Assembly: GCF_018595675.2 (NCBI RefSeq) | Contig: NZ_CP092333.1 | Location: 2,504,001-2,568,000, forward strand | Reading direction: 5' to 3' | DNA length: 64,000 bases | From: Flavihumibacter fluvii | Lineage (GTDB): Bacteria; Bacteroidota; Bacteroidia; Chitinophagales; Chitinophagaceae | Shown: in pieces, positions 7,120-15,664 of the stretch | Position numbering within the stretch: the stretch's first letter is position 1 | Layout: each line of letters begins with the position of its first letter | Translations under genes and position numbers: made by a program | The notes under the pieces: generated by a model | Told to the model about the DNA's origin: nothing | Databases searched by the model: none | What the model saw: the letters and a program-made list of their open reading frames with translations, nothing else

Positions 7120-9582
7120 TTGAATGTTCAGGATACCATAGGATACCGTATCATACAGAAATGGCTAAGCGAAAAAGGATTTTCGCCTTTCCCTTTCCAA
7201 CAAGAAACCTGGAATTCCATTATTCACGGGGAAAGCGGCCTTGTAAATGCTCCTACAGGGTATGGGAAAACTTATTCAGTTTTCCTAGGTGCGCTGATTC
7301 AGTTTATCAATGAACACCCCGGGGATTATACGACATGCCAGAAAAACGGTTTACAATTATTGTGGGTCACCCCATTACGCGCACTCGCCAAAGATATAGG
7401 CCGGGCCATGGAAGAAGTGATTATTGAAACAGGGCTTCAATGGCAGGTCGGTATCCGGAATGGCGATACCCCAACAGCAGACCGGCAAAAGCAGAAGCGG
7501 CAAATGCCCGAAGTAATGATTATTACCCCGGAAAGCCTGCACCTGCTCCTGGCGCAAAAGGATTACAAAGAAAACATGAAATCCCTGCGAATTATTGCAG
7601 TAGATGAGTGGCATGAATTATTAGGCAGTAAACGGGGTGTACAGGTTGAACTGGCTATATCCCGCCTAAGAGCAATAATTTCTATACATTCATTATCTGT
7701 ATTTGCGATCTCGGCAACAATTGGCAACCTGGAACAGGCCCGGGATGTTTTATTGGCGCCATTAAATAAAAGTGGAAAAATAATCAGGGCCAATGTGCAC
7801 AAATCTATGCAGGTCACTTCGATCTTTCCCGATGAGATTGAAAAATATCCCTGGGCTGGCCACCTCGGTATTAAACTGGTAGAAAAGATTATTCCCATCA
7901 TCAGGGAGAGCACAACCACGCTATTGTTCATCAATACGCGCGGCATGACGGAACGGTGGTACCAGGCTATCCTTGAAGTTGCGCCAGACCTTGCAGGAGC
8001 GATTGCCATCCACCATGGCAGTATTGAACATGAACTCCGGATCTGGGTTGAAGAAGCCCTGCATAATGCCACATTGAAAGTAGTGGTATGCACGGCGAGC
8101 CTGGACCTGGGAGTAGATTTTCGACCAGTCGAAACCGTAATACAGGTTGGTTCACCCAAAGGCGTTGCCCGATTCATGCAGCGTGCGGGAAGAAGTGGCC
8201 ACCAGCCAGGCGCTACCAGCCGAATATATTTCTTACCTACACACTCACTCGAACTTGTAGAAGCAGCAGCCCTGCAACAGGCCATTGACGATGAGCTCAT
8301 TGAATCAAAAACACCCCTGCTCTTATGTTTTGATGTATTGATCCAATACTTGTGCACACTTGCGGTTTCAGATGGCTTCCATGGTGATGAGACCTACAGG
8401 GAAGTAACATCTACATATTGCTACCGGGAAATGACTGGTGAAGAATGGATGCAGATCATTCAATTCATTACAACAGGCGGAAGAGCATTGAAACAATATG
8501 ATGATTACAAAAAAGTAGAATTCATTGATGGAAAATATAAAATTTCAGGAAGAAGGAATGCAATGCGCCACCGATTACATATTGGCACTATTGTAAGTGA
8601 TGCGATGCTGAAAGTGAAATTCATTTCCGGAGGTTTTATTGGAGTGATCGAAGAGTATTTTATTTCAAAACTCATTCCTGGTGAGGTATTCACACTGGCC
8701 GGCCGGAACCTTGAACTGGTGATGATTAAAGATATGACAGTGCTTGTCCGTAAATCGAATGCGAAAAAAACAATTGTACCCAGTTGGATGGGCGGTCGTA
8801 TGCCCTTGTCAGCCAACCTGGGCCGCCTGCTAAGGGAGCAGTTTAATCAAGCTGGTGCAACAGATCATTCCCGGATAGAATTAAAGGCACTGCAACCTTT
8901 GTTTGACCTTCAGGCCAGTCTAAGCCATGTACCCAGGGCCGATGAATTACTGATCGAACAGATTGAGACAAAAGATGGTTTCCATTTGTTTGTATTCCCT
9001 TTTGAAGGCAGGCTGGTACATGAAGCCATGGCCGCGATCCTGGCCTACCGAATCAGCAGGATCCAACCTATCAGTTTTTCATTTGCCATGAATGATTATG
9101 GTTTTGAATTATTAAGTGACCAGCCTATTCCTGTTGATGACACCAATGTATATGAACTTTTCTCAACGGAAAATCTTTTCACTGATATCCAGCGAAGTGT
9201 GAACAGCACTGAGATGGCTAAACGAAAATTCAGGGATATTGCGGTTATCGGCGGATTGATCTTCCAGGGCATGCCCGGAGAACAAAAAAACGCCAGGCAC
9301 CTGCAATCCAGCGCGTCCTTATTATTCAGTGTTTTCCAGCAATATGATGGTGATAACCTGTTGATGCGGCAGGCCTTCCAGGAAGTATTCGACCAGCAGA
9401 TGGAAGAAGCCAGGTTAAGAGATATGCTTGAACGGATCCAGCGAAGCAGGATTATTTTACGTTTTCCTGAGCAGCTTACGCCATTTTGCTTCCCTGTAAA
9501 AGTGGACAGCATGAGAGAGATCCTGTCATCCGAAAAACTGGAAGACAGGATCAGGAAAATGCAATTGCAACTATCAAAATAA
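7120..9582 (+). CDS. Ligase-associated DNA-damage-response DEXH-box helicase (Lhr-like)
   Basis: An 820-residue superfamily 2 helicase. Motif I is APTGYGKT (44-51), motif II is DEWH (162-165), motif III is SAT (198-200), and motif VI is QRAGRSGH (354-361). The Lhr-type winged-helix and C-terminal region follows. These helicases are normally encoded with an ATP-dependent ligase, a metallo-beta-lactamase exonuclease and PdeM, and are thought to act in DNA repair. Here the ligase and exonuclease are broken 1.4 kb upstream. The start is a TTG at 7120, 14 bases after the cytochrome stop; no better in-frame ATG exists near it. The frame is intact, with no sign of decay. Its stop abuts the convergent gene. 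Confidence 0.92.
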   Translation: MNVQDTIGYRIIQKWLSEKGFSPFPFQQETWNSIIHGESGLVNAPTGYGKTYSVFLGALIQFINEHPGDYTTCQKNGLQLLWVTPLRALAKDIGRAMEEVIIETGLQWQVGIRNGDTPTADRQKQKRQMPEVMIITPESLHLLLAQKDYKENMKSLRIIAVDEWHELLGSKRGVQVELAISRLRAIISIHSLSVFAISATIGNLEQARDVLLAPLNKSGKIIRANVHKSMQVTSIFPDEIEKYPWAGHLGIKLVEKIIPIIRESTTTLLFINTRGMTERWYQAILEVAPDLAGAIAIHHGSIEHELRIWVEEALHNATLKVVVCTASLDLGVDFRPVETVIQVGSPKGVARFMQRAGRSGHQPGATSRIYFLPTHSLELVEAAALQQAIDDELIESKTPLLLCFDVLIQYLCTLAVSDGFHGDETYREVTSTYCYREMTGEEWMQIIQFITTGGRALKQYDDYKKVEFIDGKYKISGRRNAMRHRLHIGTIVSDAMLKVKFISGGFIGVIEEYFISKLIPGEVFTLAGRNLELVMIKDMTVLVRKSNAKKTIVPSWMGGRMPLSANLGRLLREQFNQAGATDHSRIELKALQPLFDLQASLSHVPRADELLIEQIETKDGFHLFVFPFEGRLVHEAMAAILAYRISRIQPISFSFAMNDYGFELLSDQPIPVDDTNVYELFSTENLFTDIQRSVNSTEMAKRKFRDIAVIGGLIFQGMPGEQKNARHLQSSASLLFSVFQQYDGDNLLMRQAFQEVFDQQMEEARLRDMLERIQRSRIILRFPEQLTPFCFPVKVDSMREILSSEKLEDRIRKMQLQLSK

Positions 9583-10071
9583 TTATTTCAGGTATTTTAA
9601 TTGCGTTGTATACAGAATTATAAAGACCAGTGGAAATAATAGCATCCAGCCTGCATTACCGGCAAAACCAACGCCAATTAGAACAATACTGCCTACTGTA
9701 GGTAACAACTCACCGATCAGCCACATGAAATAGCCATTCTTCTGCAACTTCCGCATTTGCAAAGCACCGTAAAGGCACAGGGCCATTCCCGCAACCATGA
9801 TCACAAATAAAGGAATCCTGTTTTCATAGGCCAGCCTGGCATTTTCAATAGCTTCTGGTCCGGCAAATTTTTTCATGAATTCCGGGGCATTATCAAGCTG
9901 ACCACTGTTTTGCAGTTCTTCGAGTTTATCCAAGTTTTTCCGGCCACTAATTAAATTCATGGTGCCGATGATTAATTCGATGGCACATCCTACCATGGTA
10001 AGAATTGTTAGAACATTTAAAAGGGAAGGCAACTTTTTTTCCTCTTTTTCGAAGGGGTTCTGAACGCTCAT
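9583..10071 (-). CDS. Unknown four-helix membrane protein
   Basis: A 162-residue protein with a short charged N-terminus, one hydrophobic segment at about 18-43, a soluble loop (44-82), and three further segments at about 86-104, 113-134 and 139-157. I do not recognise the family. It lies between the helicase and pdeM on the opposite strand, with its stop codon directly touching the helicase stop. It therefore interrupts the usual helicase-pdeM arrangement. Confidence 0.6.
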   Translation of the reverse strand: MSVQNPFEKEEKKLPSLLNVLTILTMVGCAIELIIGTMNLISGRKNLDKLEELQNSGQLDNAPEFMKKFAGPEAIENARLAYENRIPLFVIMVAGMALCLYGALQMRKLQKNGYFMWLIGELLPTVGSIVLIGVGFAGNAGWMLLFPLVFIILYTTQLKYLK

Positions 10072-10114
10072 AATAGTTGGTTTAGTTGGAAATAGAATTT
10101 AAAAATAATGGTTT

Positions 10115-10122
10115 TAGATTTG
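10115..10122 (+). promoter_or_regulatory. -7 element TAGATTTG of pdeM
   Basis: TAGATTTG matches TAnnTTTG and ends seven bases before the pdeM ATG. A TTG lies 26 bases upstream, further than ideal. It suggests that pdeM and the following gene have their own promoter, independent of the helicase. Confidence 0.5.
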
Positions 10123-10129
10123 TAACCAC

Positions 10130-10786
10130 ATGAAGCAAGCCCTTTCTTTTACCCTGCTCGACCAACAACTCTGGCTTTCCCCCTTAAAAGCCATATACTG
10201 GGAGGAAACGAGAGCACTCATCTTGTCTGACCTTCATTTTGGGAAAAGCGGCCATTTCAGAAAAGAAGGAATTGCTGTTCCTCAAGACATCTATAAAAAT
10301 GACCTGCATCGCCTTTTTGAGCTGGTTCAATATTTTCAACCGCTCAAACTGATCATCGTGGGTGATTTCTTTCATTCTGCTGCAAATAAGGAAGCCGACC
10401 TTTTTGCAAAATGGCGTAATGACCACCCTGAACTGAAGGTAGAACTGGTGAAAGGCAACCATGATATCCTGCCTGCAGATTGGTACAAACAAAACCTGAT
10501 CCAGGTACATGATAAAGAATATGTTGAAGGTCCATTCGCATTTGTACATGAATGGCCGGGAATATTACAGGGCAACACAAATTTTTATTTCACCGGTCAT
10601 ATTCACCCCGGCGTACTAATTAGTGGAACAGGTCGGCAATCCATGCGCCTACCCTGCTTCTATTTTGAAAAGGAATATGCCATACTACCGGCATTTGGTG
10701 GATTTACTGGACTGGCCACCCTTTCGCCAACACGCTCATCGCGGGTTTTTGCCATTGCCAACGAAGCAATAATTACGCTGCAATGA
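10130..10786 (+). CDS. pdeM: Ligase-associated DNA-damage-response endonuclease PdeM
   Basis: A 218-residue calcineurin-like metallophosphoesterase with the ordered metal-binding motifs SDLHFGK (33-39), GDFFH, KGNHD, FVHEWPG and GHIHPG. This combination, and the cassette it sits in, identify PdeM, the phosphodiesterase partner of the Lhr-like helicase and ATP-dependent ligase. All metal ligands are present, so it looks functional although the ligase is gone. Its stop overlaps the start of the next gene by four bases (ATGA), indicating cotranslation. Confidence 0.92.
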   Translation: MKQALSFTLLDQQLWLSPLKAIYWEETRALILSDLHFGKSGHFRKEGIAVPQDIYKNDLHRLFELVQYFQPLKLIIVGDFFHSAANKEADLFAKWRNDHPELKVELVKGNHDILPADWYKQNLIQVHDKEYVEGPFAFVHEWPGILQGNTNFYFTGHIHPGVLISGTGRQSMRLPCFYFEKEYAILPAFGGFTGLATLSPTRSSRVFAIANEAIITLQ

Positions 10787-11697
10787 GTGTGTCACCCATT
10801 TATATCGCGTATGACCCGATCTATGCACATCCGCTTCCGGCCGGACATAGATTCCCTATGTTGAAATATGAGCTTATTCCTGAACAATTACTGTACGAGG
10901 GTATCATTTCTACCCATGAAATTTTTTCACCCAAACCCTGCCCCGAAGATGTCATCTTGCTCACTCATTCAAGGGAATATCTCGATAAATTATTACACCA
11001 GCAGCTTTCTGCAAAGGAACAGCGTAATATTGGGTTCCCACAATCCCCGGCCCTGACGCAACGGGAATTGATCATCACTCAGGGTACCATTAATTGCTGC
11101 CTGCATGCATTAAAACATGGGATTGCTTTAAATGTGGCCGGTGGCACCCACCATGCTTTTGCCGACCGTGGTGAAGGTTTCTGCCTCCTGAATGATTTTG
11201 CCATTGCCGCCAATTATTTATTGCACCAACAACTATCCCAAAAGATACTGATCATCGACCTTGATGTTCACCAGGGTAATGGAACTGCAAACATTTTTAA
11301 GGATGAACCCCGGGTATTTACTTTCAGTATGCATGGCCGTCACAATTACCCCTTCCACAAAGAAAAATCCGACCTTGATATTCCATTGGAGGATGGAACA
11401 GATTCCAACACCTACCTGGCCTTGCTGAAAAAACATTTGCCACAATTAATTGAATGGGTTCAACCTGATTTTGCCTTTTATTTATCTGGCGTAGATGTAT
11501 TGGCGACTGATGCATTTGGCAAACTGAAACTAAGCCGTGATGCCTGCATGGAACGAGATCTTATTGTATTTGAACAACTAGGGAAATACAAGACCCCCTG
11601 TACTGTGGCAATGGGTGGTGGATATTCACCGGATATCCGTGACATAGTTGCAGCCCATGTAAATACTTTTAAGGTGGCGATCAACGCCAATTCCTGA
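10783..11697 (+). CDS. Histone-deacetylase-family zinc hydrolase
   Basis: A 304-residue member of the HDAC/AcuC/AphA superfamily. The catalytic His pair is in GGTHHAF (123-124), the zinc ligands are Asp159/Asp161 and His163 in DLDVHQGNGT, a further Asp lies in SGVDVL (238), and MGGGYS is near the C-terminus. Bacterial members remove acyl groups from lysines, polyamines or acetoin-pathway proteins; the substrate here is unknown. It overlaps pdeM by four bases and is likely in the same transcript. Confidence 0.9.
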   Translation: MSVSPIYIAYDPIYAHPLPAGHRFPMLKYELIPEQLLYEGIISTHEIFSPKPCPEDVILLTHSREYLDKLLHQQLSAKEQRNIGFPQSPALTQRELIITQGTINCCLHALKHGIALNVAGGTHHAFADRGEGFCLLNDFAIAANYLLHQQLSQKILIIDLDVHQGNGTANIFKDEPRVFTFSMHGRHNYPFHKEKSDLDIPLEDGTDSNTYLALLKKHLPQLIEWVQPDFAFYLSGVDVLATDAFGKLKLSRDACMERDLIVFEQLGKYKTPCTVAMGGGYSPDIRDIVAAHVNTFKVAINANS

Positions 11698-11749
11698 TAT
11701 CCTTTTACTTCCGGCATTTGTTGGCAATCCCTTGACATTCATATACAAG

Positions 11750-11769
11750 AAAACCCCGCCGAAGCGGGG
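11750..11769 (-). terminator. Intrinsic terminator of the XRE/S24 regulator gene
   Basis: Arms CCCCGC and GCGGGG around a CGAA/TTCG tetraloop. Read on the minus strand the stem is followed by TTTTCTTG. It lies about 40 bases after the stop of the regulator gene at 11809. Confidence 0.8.
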
Positions 11770-11808
11770 CCTTACTAACCCATAGTACTAAAAACAACAA
11801 ATGTATAA

Positions 11809-12558
11809 TCAATTCATTTTCTTCTTTAATGTACTCACCTGTTCCTGCAGGTTGGTTACAATGGATGCCAATTGGTTCACATCCCAGCGTTGTTGTTGGT
11901 TGGCCCTGGTAATGACCATCTGTGCCTGCCACACTTCTACAATATCATTCGCATCTACCTGATAAGGCTGGTAAACCGGATTATCACTTACAAGGGTAAG
12001 TTTTTGCTTGGATTTAGGACTCTTCATCACCCTTTTATATACAATGCCTTCCTGGCGGGAAACGATGATATAAGTATTACTGTTTTTCAATCCCTCCAGG
12101 TCATCAATCTTTTCCCCTACGATCACTGAACCGCTGGGTGTGGGCAACATAGAATCACCTATAATTTCAAAGGCGCGGTATTGGCCTGGGGCCAGCATCG
12201 GCAGCGTGAAGGTGTTCAGCTCATCAATAAATTCCGGATCTGCAAAACCAGCCAGATAACCGGCGGCTGCTTTAACAGGTACAAACTGGATGACCATGGG
12301 CTCAACAGCAAGTTTTTGCGCCCTTCTTTTAGCAATATAACTCCCCTTTGTTTCACCAAGGTCTTTCAGGAAAAGCTCATCCAGGCTTACCTTGAAAATT
12401 TCACTGACCAGTTCAAGAACTTCCAGTCTGGGTTCAGCCCTTTCTTCTTCGTAGGCCCCCAATAAGGACCGCTTGATCTTGATCCTTGCAGCAAAGTCTT
12501 CCTGTGTCCATCCACGTAGTTTGCGCAGGTATTTGAGGTTTTTTCCGGCGAATGACAT
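11809..12558 (-). CDS. XRE-family repressor with LexA-like S24 domain
   Basis: A 249-residue protein. An N-terminal helix-turn-helix (about residues 7-62, LRKLRGWTQEDFAARIKIKR) is joined to a C-terminal S24 serine peptidase domain. Ser136 is in GDSMLP and Lys175 in VYKRV, 39 residues apart as in LexA-type proteins. A possible self-cleavage Ala-Gly pair lies at 99-100 in KAAAGYLAGF. The last 30 residues form a short coiled coil. This layout fits a phage-repressor-like or SOS-like regulator that inactivates itself under stress (inferred). A perfect inverted repeat just upstream of its start is the probable autoregulatory operator. Confidence 0.88.
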   Translation of the reverse strand: MSFAGKNLKYLRKLRGWTQEDFAARIKIKRSLLGAYEEERAEPRLEVLELVSEIFKVSLDELFLKDLGETKGSYIAKRRAQKLAVEPMVIQFVPVKAAAGYLAGFADPEFIDELNTFTLPMLAPGQYRAFEIIGDSMLPTPSGSVIVGEKIDDLEGLKNSNTYIIVSRQEGIVYKRVMKSPKSKQKLTLVSDNPVYQPYQVDANDIVEVWQAQMVITRANQQQRWDVNQLASIVTNLQEQVSTLKKKMN

Positions 12559-12579
12559 GCTAACTGATTTAGCGCAAAC

Positions 12580-12615
12580 TTACTAAATTTTTTATCATGG
12601 CAAAAAATTTAGTAA
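12580..12615. promoter_or_regulatory. Long operator-like inverted repeat between the S24 repressor gene and surE
   Basis: Perfect 14-base arms TTACTAAATTTTTT and AAAAAATTTAGTAA are separated by eight bases. The repeat begins 22 bases upstream of the repressor start and lies 47 bases before surE. Position and symmetry suit a dimeric HTH repressor, presumably the adjacent one. Assignment of the regulator is inference. Confidence 0.65.
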
Positions 12616-12662
12616 AAAAAATGCACCTGCCCTTGAATGAAGTTTTCATAACTTGACGCCGT

Positions 12663-13451
12663 ATGGCGACAGCGAAAAAAAAGAAAGAAGAACCCGTCAT
12701 TTTAATTACCAATGACGATGGCGCAACTGCCCCCGGGATTCAAAACCTCATAGAAGCCGTTAAAGACCTTGGAAAGGTGGTGGTGGTGGCCCCCGACAAA
12801 CCACAGTCCGGCATGGGACATGCCATCACAATTGGCTCTCCTTTGCGACTCCACCCCATTCATTTGTACGAAGGAATTGAAGCTTACCAATGCTCAGGAA
12901 CACCAGTAGACTGTGTTAAGCTGGCCGTGGATAAAGTTTTGCACCGAAAACCGGATATCTGCCTGAGCGGCATTAACCATGGTGCCAATCACTCTATTAA
13001 CGTCATCTATTCCGGCACCATGTCAGCAGCGGTAGAAGCGGCAATAGAATCTATCCCTTCGATTGGTTTTTCATTGCTGGATTACAGCATTGAAGCCGAT
13101 TTCTCTGCCGCGCGTATCTATGCCCGTAAGATCACCCAGATGGTCTTAAGTAAGAAACTCGACAAACACCTGGTGCTCAACGTCAATATCCCAGCCGTTC
13201 CGGAAGACCAGATCAAAGGTATAAAAATATGCCGCCAGGCATATGCCAAATACCAGGAAGATTTCCTCGAACGGCAGGATCCCCATGGCCGGCGATACTA
13301 CTGGCTGACAGGCGAATTCCTCAATTTCGACAAAGGCCGTGACACCGATGTTTGGGCACTTCATAATAATTATGTTAGTGTTGTCCCTGTACAATTTGAT
13401 CTCACCAATTACGTTCTTAAGGCCAAACTGGAAAAAAGCTGGAAACAATAA
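12663..13451 (+). CDS. surE: 5'-nucleotidase SurE
   Basis: A 262-residue member of the SurE phosphatase family, which dephosphorylates nucleoside monophosphates. After a lysine-rich start it has the metal-binding NDDG (17-20), KPQSGMGHAIT, the SGTPVDCVK segment, and SGINHGANHSINVIYSGTMSA, all diagnostic. The catalytic region is complete. It diverges from the S24 repressor gene and overlaps the next small gene by one base (TAATG). Confidence 0.95.
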   Translation: MATAKKKKEEPVILITNDDGATAPGIQNLIEAVKDLGKVVVVAPDKPQSGMGHAITIGSPLRLHPIHLYEGIEAYQCSGTPVDCVKLAVDKVLHRKPDICLSGINHGANHSINVIYSGTMSAAVEAAIESIPSIGFSLLDYSIEADFSAARIYARKITQMVLSKKLDKHLVLNVNIPAVPEDQIKGIKICRQAYAKYQEDFLERQDPHGRRYYWLTGEFLNFDKGRDTDVWALHNNYVSVVPVQFDLTNYVLKAKLEKSWKQ

Positions 13452-13750
13452 TGTTAAAAAAAGATAACCTTCGCCTTGGCATACTATATGGATTATTAGG
13501 CCCGGTATTCGGGATGATTATCTATTATTTTGTTGCATTTTATACCCGCAATGTTGGATTCATGGAATTTCTGAATTACCTGAAACAATATAAAACCCTG
13601 TTAACCGGCGTCAGCAGTATTTCACTGATAGCCAATGCCATACTCTTCACTATTTTCATCAATACCCGCAAAGACCAGACAGCCAAAGGTATTTTCATCG
13701 CTACCTTGCTTTACGGTATTACCGTTCTGCTCATCAAAGTAATTACTTAG
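13451..13750 (+). CDS. Small membrane protein with three predicted helices
   Basis: A 99-residue protein whose start overlaps the surE stop by one base, so it is very probably translated from the same mRNA. Hydrophobic segments at about 10-32, 53-73 and 78-98. I do not recognise a family or function. It lies between surE and lpxB on the same strand. Confidence 0.75.
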   Translation: MLKKDNLRLGILYGLLGPVFGMIIYYFVAFYTRNVGFMEFLNYLKQYKTLLTGVSSISLIANAILFTIFINTRKDQTAKGIFIATLLYGITVLLIKVIT

Positions 13751-13777
13751 GCAAAAAGTCCGCCCCCCTTATCTTTG
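13747..13777 (+). promoter_or_regulatory. Promoter of lpxB with TATCTTTG
   Basis: TTA at 13747-13749 and TATCTTTG at 13770-13777, 20 bases apart. Only five bases separate the -7 element from the lpxB ATG, so a normal start point would give a leaderless or nearly leaderless mRNA. Confidence 0.6.
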
Positions 13778-13782
13778 CTTCC

Positions 13783-14907
13783 ATGAAGTATTATATCATC
13801 GCGGGAGAGGCCAGTGGCGACCTTCATGGCAGCAACCTGATCAGGGAAATAAAACAAAGAGATCCCGCTGCGAATATCCGCTGCTGGGGTGGCGACCTGA
13901 TGTCTGCAGCTGGAGGCATGCTGGTAAAACACTATGCAGAACTGGCATTCATGGGTTTTATTGAAGTAATTGCTAACCTGCGGACCATCTTTAGAAACAT
14001 TGATTTTTGTAAAGAGGATATCACCAAATTCCAACCGGATGCCATCATTTTCATTGACTATCCCGGATTCAATTTGCGCATAGCGAAATGGGCCAAAGAA
14101 AAAAACTATACCACGATCTACTATATATCACCACAAGTATGGGCCTGGAAAGAAAACCGCGTTAAAGCCATTAAACGGGACATTGATAAAATGCTGGTGA
14201 TATTGCCATTTGAATTGGAATTTTATAAAAAATGGAACTATCCTGTTGAATATGTCGGCCACCCTCTCGTTGAGGTGATTGAAAATTTCATCAAAACACA
14301 TGACAACATACATGCACAGGATAATATCATAGCCCTCTTACCGGGTAGCCGGAAACAGGAAATCTTAAAAAAACTACCGGTAATGCTTTCGCTTAGCAGT
14401 GAATTTCCGGAGTATGAATTTGTAGTAGCTAAAGCACCCGGGCAGCCCGATGATTTTTATACGCCGTTGCTTGCACCTTTTCCAAACGTTTCTTCAGTAA
14501 GGAATGATACTTACAGCCTGTTGATGAAATCAAGGGGTGCCCTGGTCACTTCAGGTACTGCAACCCTCGAAACTGCCTTGTTTGGTGTACCAGAAGTGGT
14601 TTGCTATAAAGGCAGCAGCATATCTTACCAGATTGCAAAAAGGCTGATTAAGGTGAAATATATTTCATTGGTGAACCTCATTATGGACAGGCTGATCGTG
14701 AAGGAATTGATACAGGATGACCTGAATATTTCCAACTTAAGAACCGAATTAAAAAGGGTTCTGGAAGATGGTCCTGAAAGGAACCGGATCAAAAAGGATT
14801 ATGCCGAACTAAAAGCTATTCTGCAGGAAGGTGGAAATGCATCGGCACATGCTGCACAAAGTATCTGCCTTTTTATGCAGTCAGTATCTGCCAGTTCTAT
14901 CGTTTGA
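13783..14907 (+). CDS. lpxB: Lipid-A-disaccharide synthase
   Basis: A 374-residue GT19 glycosyltransferase that joins UDP-2,3-diacylglucosamine and lipid X to make the lipid A disaccharide on the cytoplasmic face of the inner membrane. The start MKYYIIAGEASGDLHGSNLI is the typical LpxB N-terminus. Also present are WGGDLMSAAGG, DYPGFNLRIAK, YISPQVWAWKENRVK, ALLPGSRKQEI and the donor-site TSGTATLETALFGVP. It ends 11 bases inside the convergent small membrane protein gene. Confidence 0.96.
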   Translation: MKYYIIAGEASGDLHGSNLIREIKQRDPAANIRCWGGDLMSAAGGMLVKHYAELAFMGFIEVIANLRTIFRNIDFCKEDITKFQPDAIIFIDYPGFNLRIAKWAKEKNYTTIYYISPQVWAWKENRVKAIKRDIDKMLVILPFELEFYKKWNYPVEYVGHPLVEVIENFIKTHDNIHAQDNIIALLPGSRKQEILKKLPVMLSLSSEFPEYEFVVAKAPGQPDDFYTPLLAPFPNVSSVRNDTYSLLMKSRGALVTSGTATLETALFGVPEVVCYKGSSISYQIAKRLIKVKYISLVNLIMDRLIVKELIQDDLNISNLRTELKRVLEDGPERNRIKKDYAELKAILQEGGNASAHAAQSICLFMQSVSASSIV

Positions 14908-15067
14908 AAAACAATACCCGCACTAACATAAATAGTAGTGCAGCGGCAAACATCAGGATGGAAATTCTGTTAATGCCATGCATATAACTTATCCATTTGC
15001 TGTGCGGGGCGTTTGGATTTCTTTTCTTAATATATAAATACTCAGCCAGCTGCCTCAGGATACCCAT
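14897..15067 (-). CDS. DUF6728-type single-helix small membrane protein
   Basis: A 56-residue protein read leftwards from the ATG at 15065-15067. It begins MGILRQLAEYLYIKKRNPNA and contains SYMHGINRISILMF before a single transmembrane helix (about 33-52) and a basic end. The arrangement of a short amphipathic head with a K-R-x-P-N-A-P element, MHGINRISI and one helix is what I recall for DUF6728, a small conserved Bacteroidota family of unknown role. Its 3' end overlaps the lpxB 3' end by 11 bases. Confidence 0.72.
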   Translation of the reverse strand: MGILRQLAEYLYIKKRNPNAPHSKWISYMHGINRISILMFAAALLFMLVRVLFFKR

Positions 15068-15148
15068 ACTAACCAATTTGTATTGTTAACAAAACTATGT
15101 ATTTTTTAGTTCGCGGTTTGGGCATAAAGTTCCGAAAAACAGATTGTT

Positions 15149-15156
15149 TAAGTTTG
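15149..15156 (+). promoter_or_regulatory. -7 element TAAGTTTG of the gene at 15161
   Basis: TAAGTTTG matches TAnnTTTG and ends four bases before the ATG. No TTG is seen at the ideal -33 distance. Confidence 0.45.
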
Positions 15157-15160
15157 CAGC

Positions 15161-15625
15161 ATGAAATCAAAAATCATCCTGCTCTTCGTCCTTGTATTCG
15201 GAATAATTATGAATAGCCGGGCTCAAAATTCCGACCGGGGTTATACTAACGCCATTGGTATAAAGGTCTGGGATGGTATTGGGGCTACCTATAAATACTT
15301 CTTAACTGAAAAAGGTGCCATTGAAGTCATCGCCTTTTTTTCAAATAAAGGGATTCGTACAACAGGATTATATGAATTTCATTTCCCACTAGGTGCAGAA
15401 CCCGGGCTCCGTTGGTTTATTGGTCCGGGTGCCCATCTTGGCTTCTATAATAATACCCAGGGTAATGGGGTTTTCCCGGGAATAGATGGTATTTTAGGTG
15501 TAGAATATTCCTTTCCTAACCTACCACTGAATGCGTCAATAGACTGGCAGCCTGCTGTGGAATTTGGCAATGATCGGGGCTTCTATGGAAGCTGGGGTGG
15601 TTTGGCTGTTCGCTATATATTTTAA
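15161..15625 (+). CDS. Secreted outer-membrane-type protein of unknown function
   Basis: A 154-residue protein with a signal peptide (residues 1-21, cleavage after NSRAQ or near it). The mature part has alternating aromatic and glycine-rich strands (AIGIKVWDGIGATYKYFLTEKG, LRWFIGPGAHLGFY) and ends with an aromatic strand AVRYIF, suggesting a small beta-barrel. No specific family recognised. It stands alone, followed by a lipoprotein gene on the same strand 40 bases on. Confidence 0.65.
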   Translation: MKSKIILLFVLVFGIIMNSRAQNSDRGYTNAIGIKVWDGIGATYKYFLTEKGAIEVIAFFSNKGIRTTGLYEFHFPLGAEPGLRWFIGPGAHLGFYNNTQGNGVFPGIDGILGVEYSFPNLPLNASIDWQPAVEFGNDRGFYGSWGGLAVRYIF

Positions 15626-15664
15626 CTGAGTCAATTCAACTACTTATCTTTATCAAAACTTGCT

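Noticed and set aside
7563-8357. Long minus-strand frame (264 codons) inside the helicase gene
   Set aside because: It is antisense to the conserved helicase motifs, has no recognisable domain, and results from the codon bias of the real gene.
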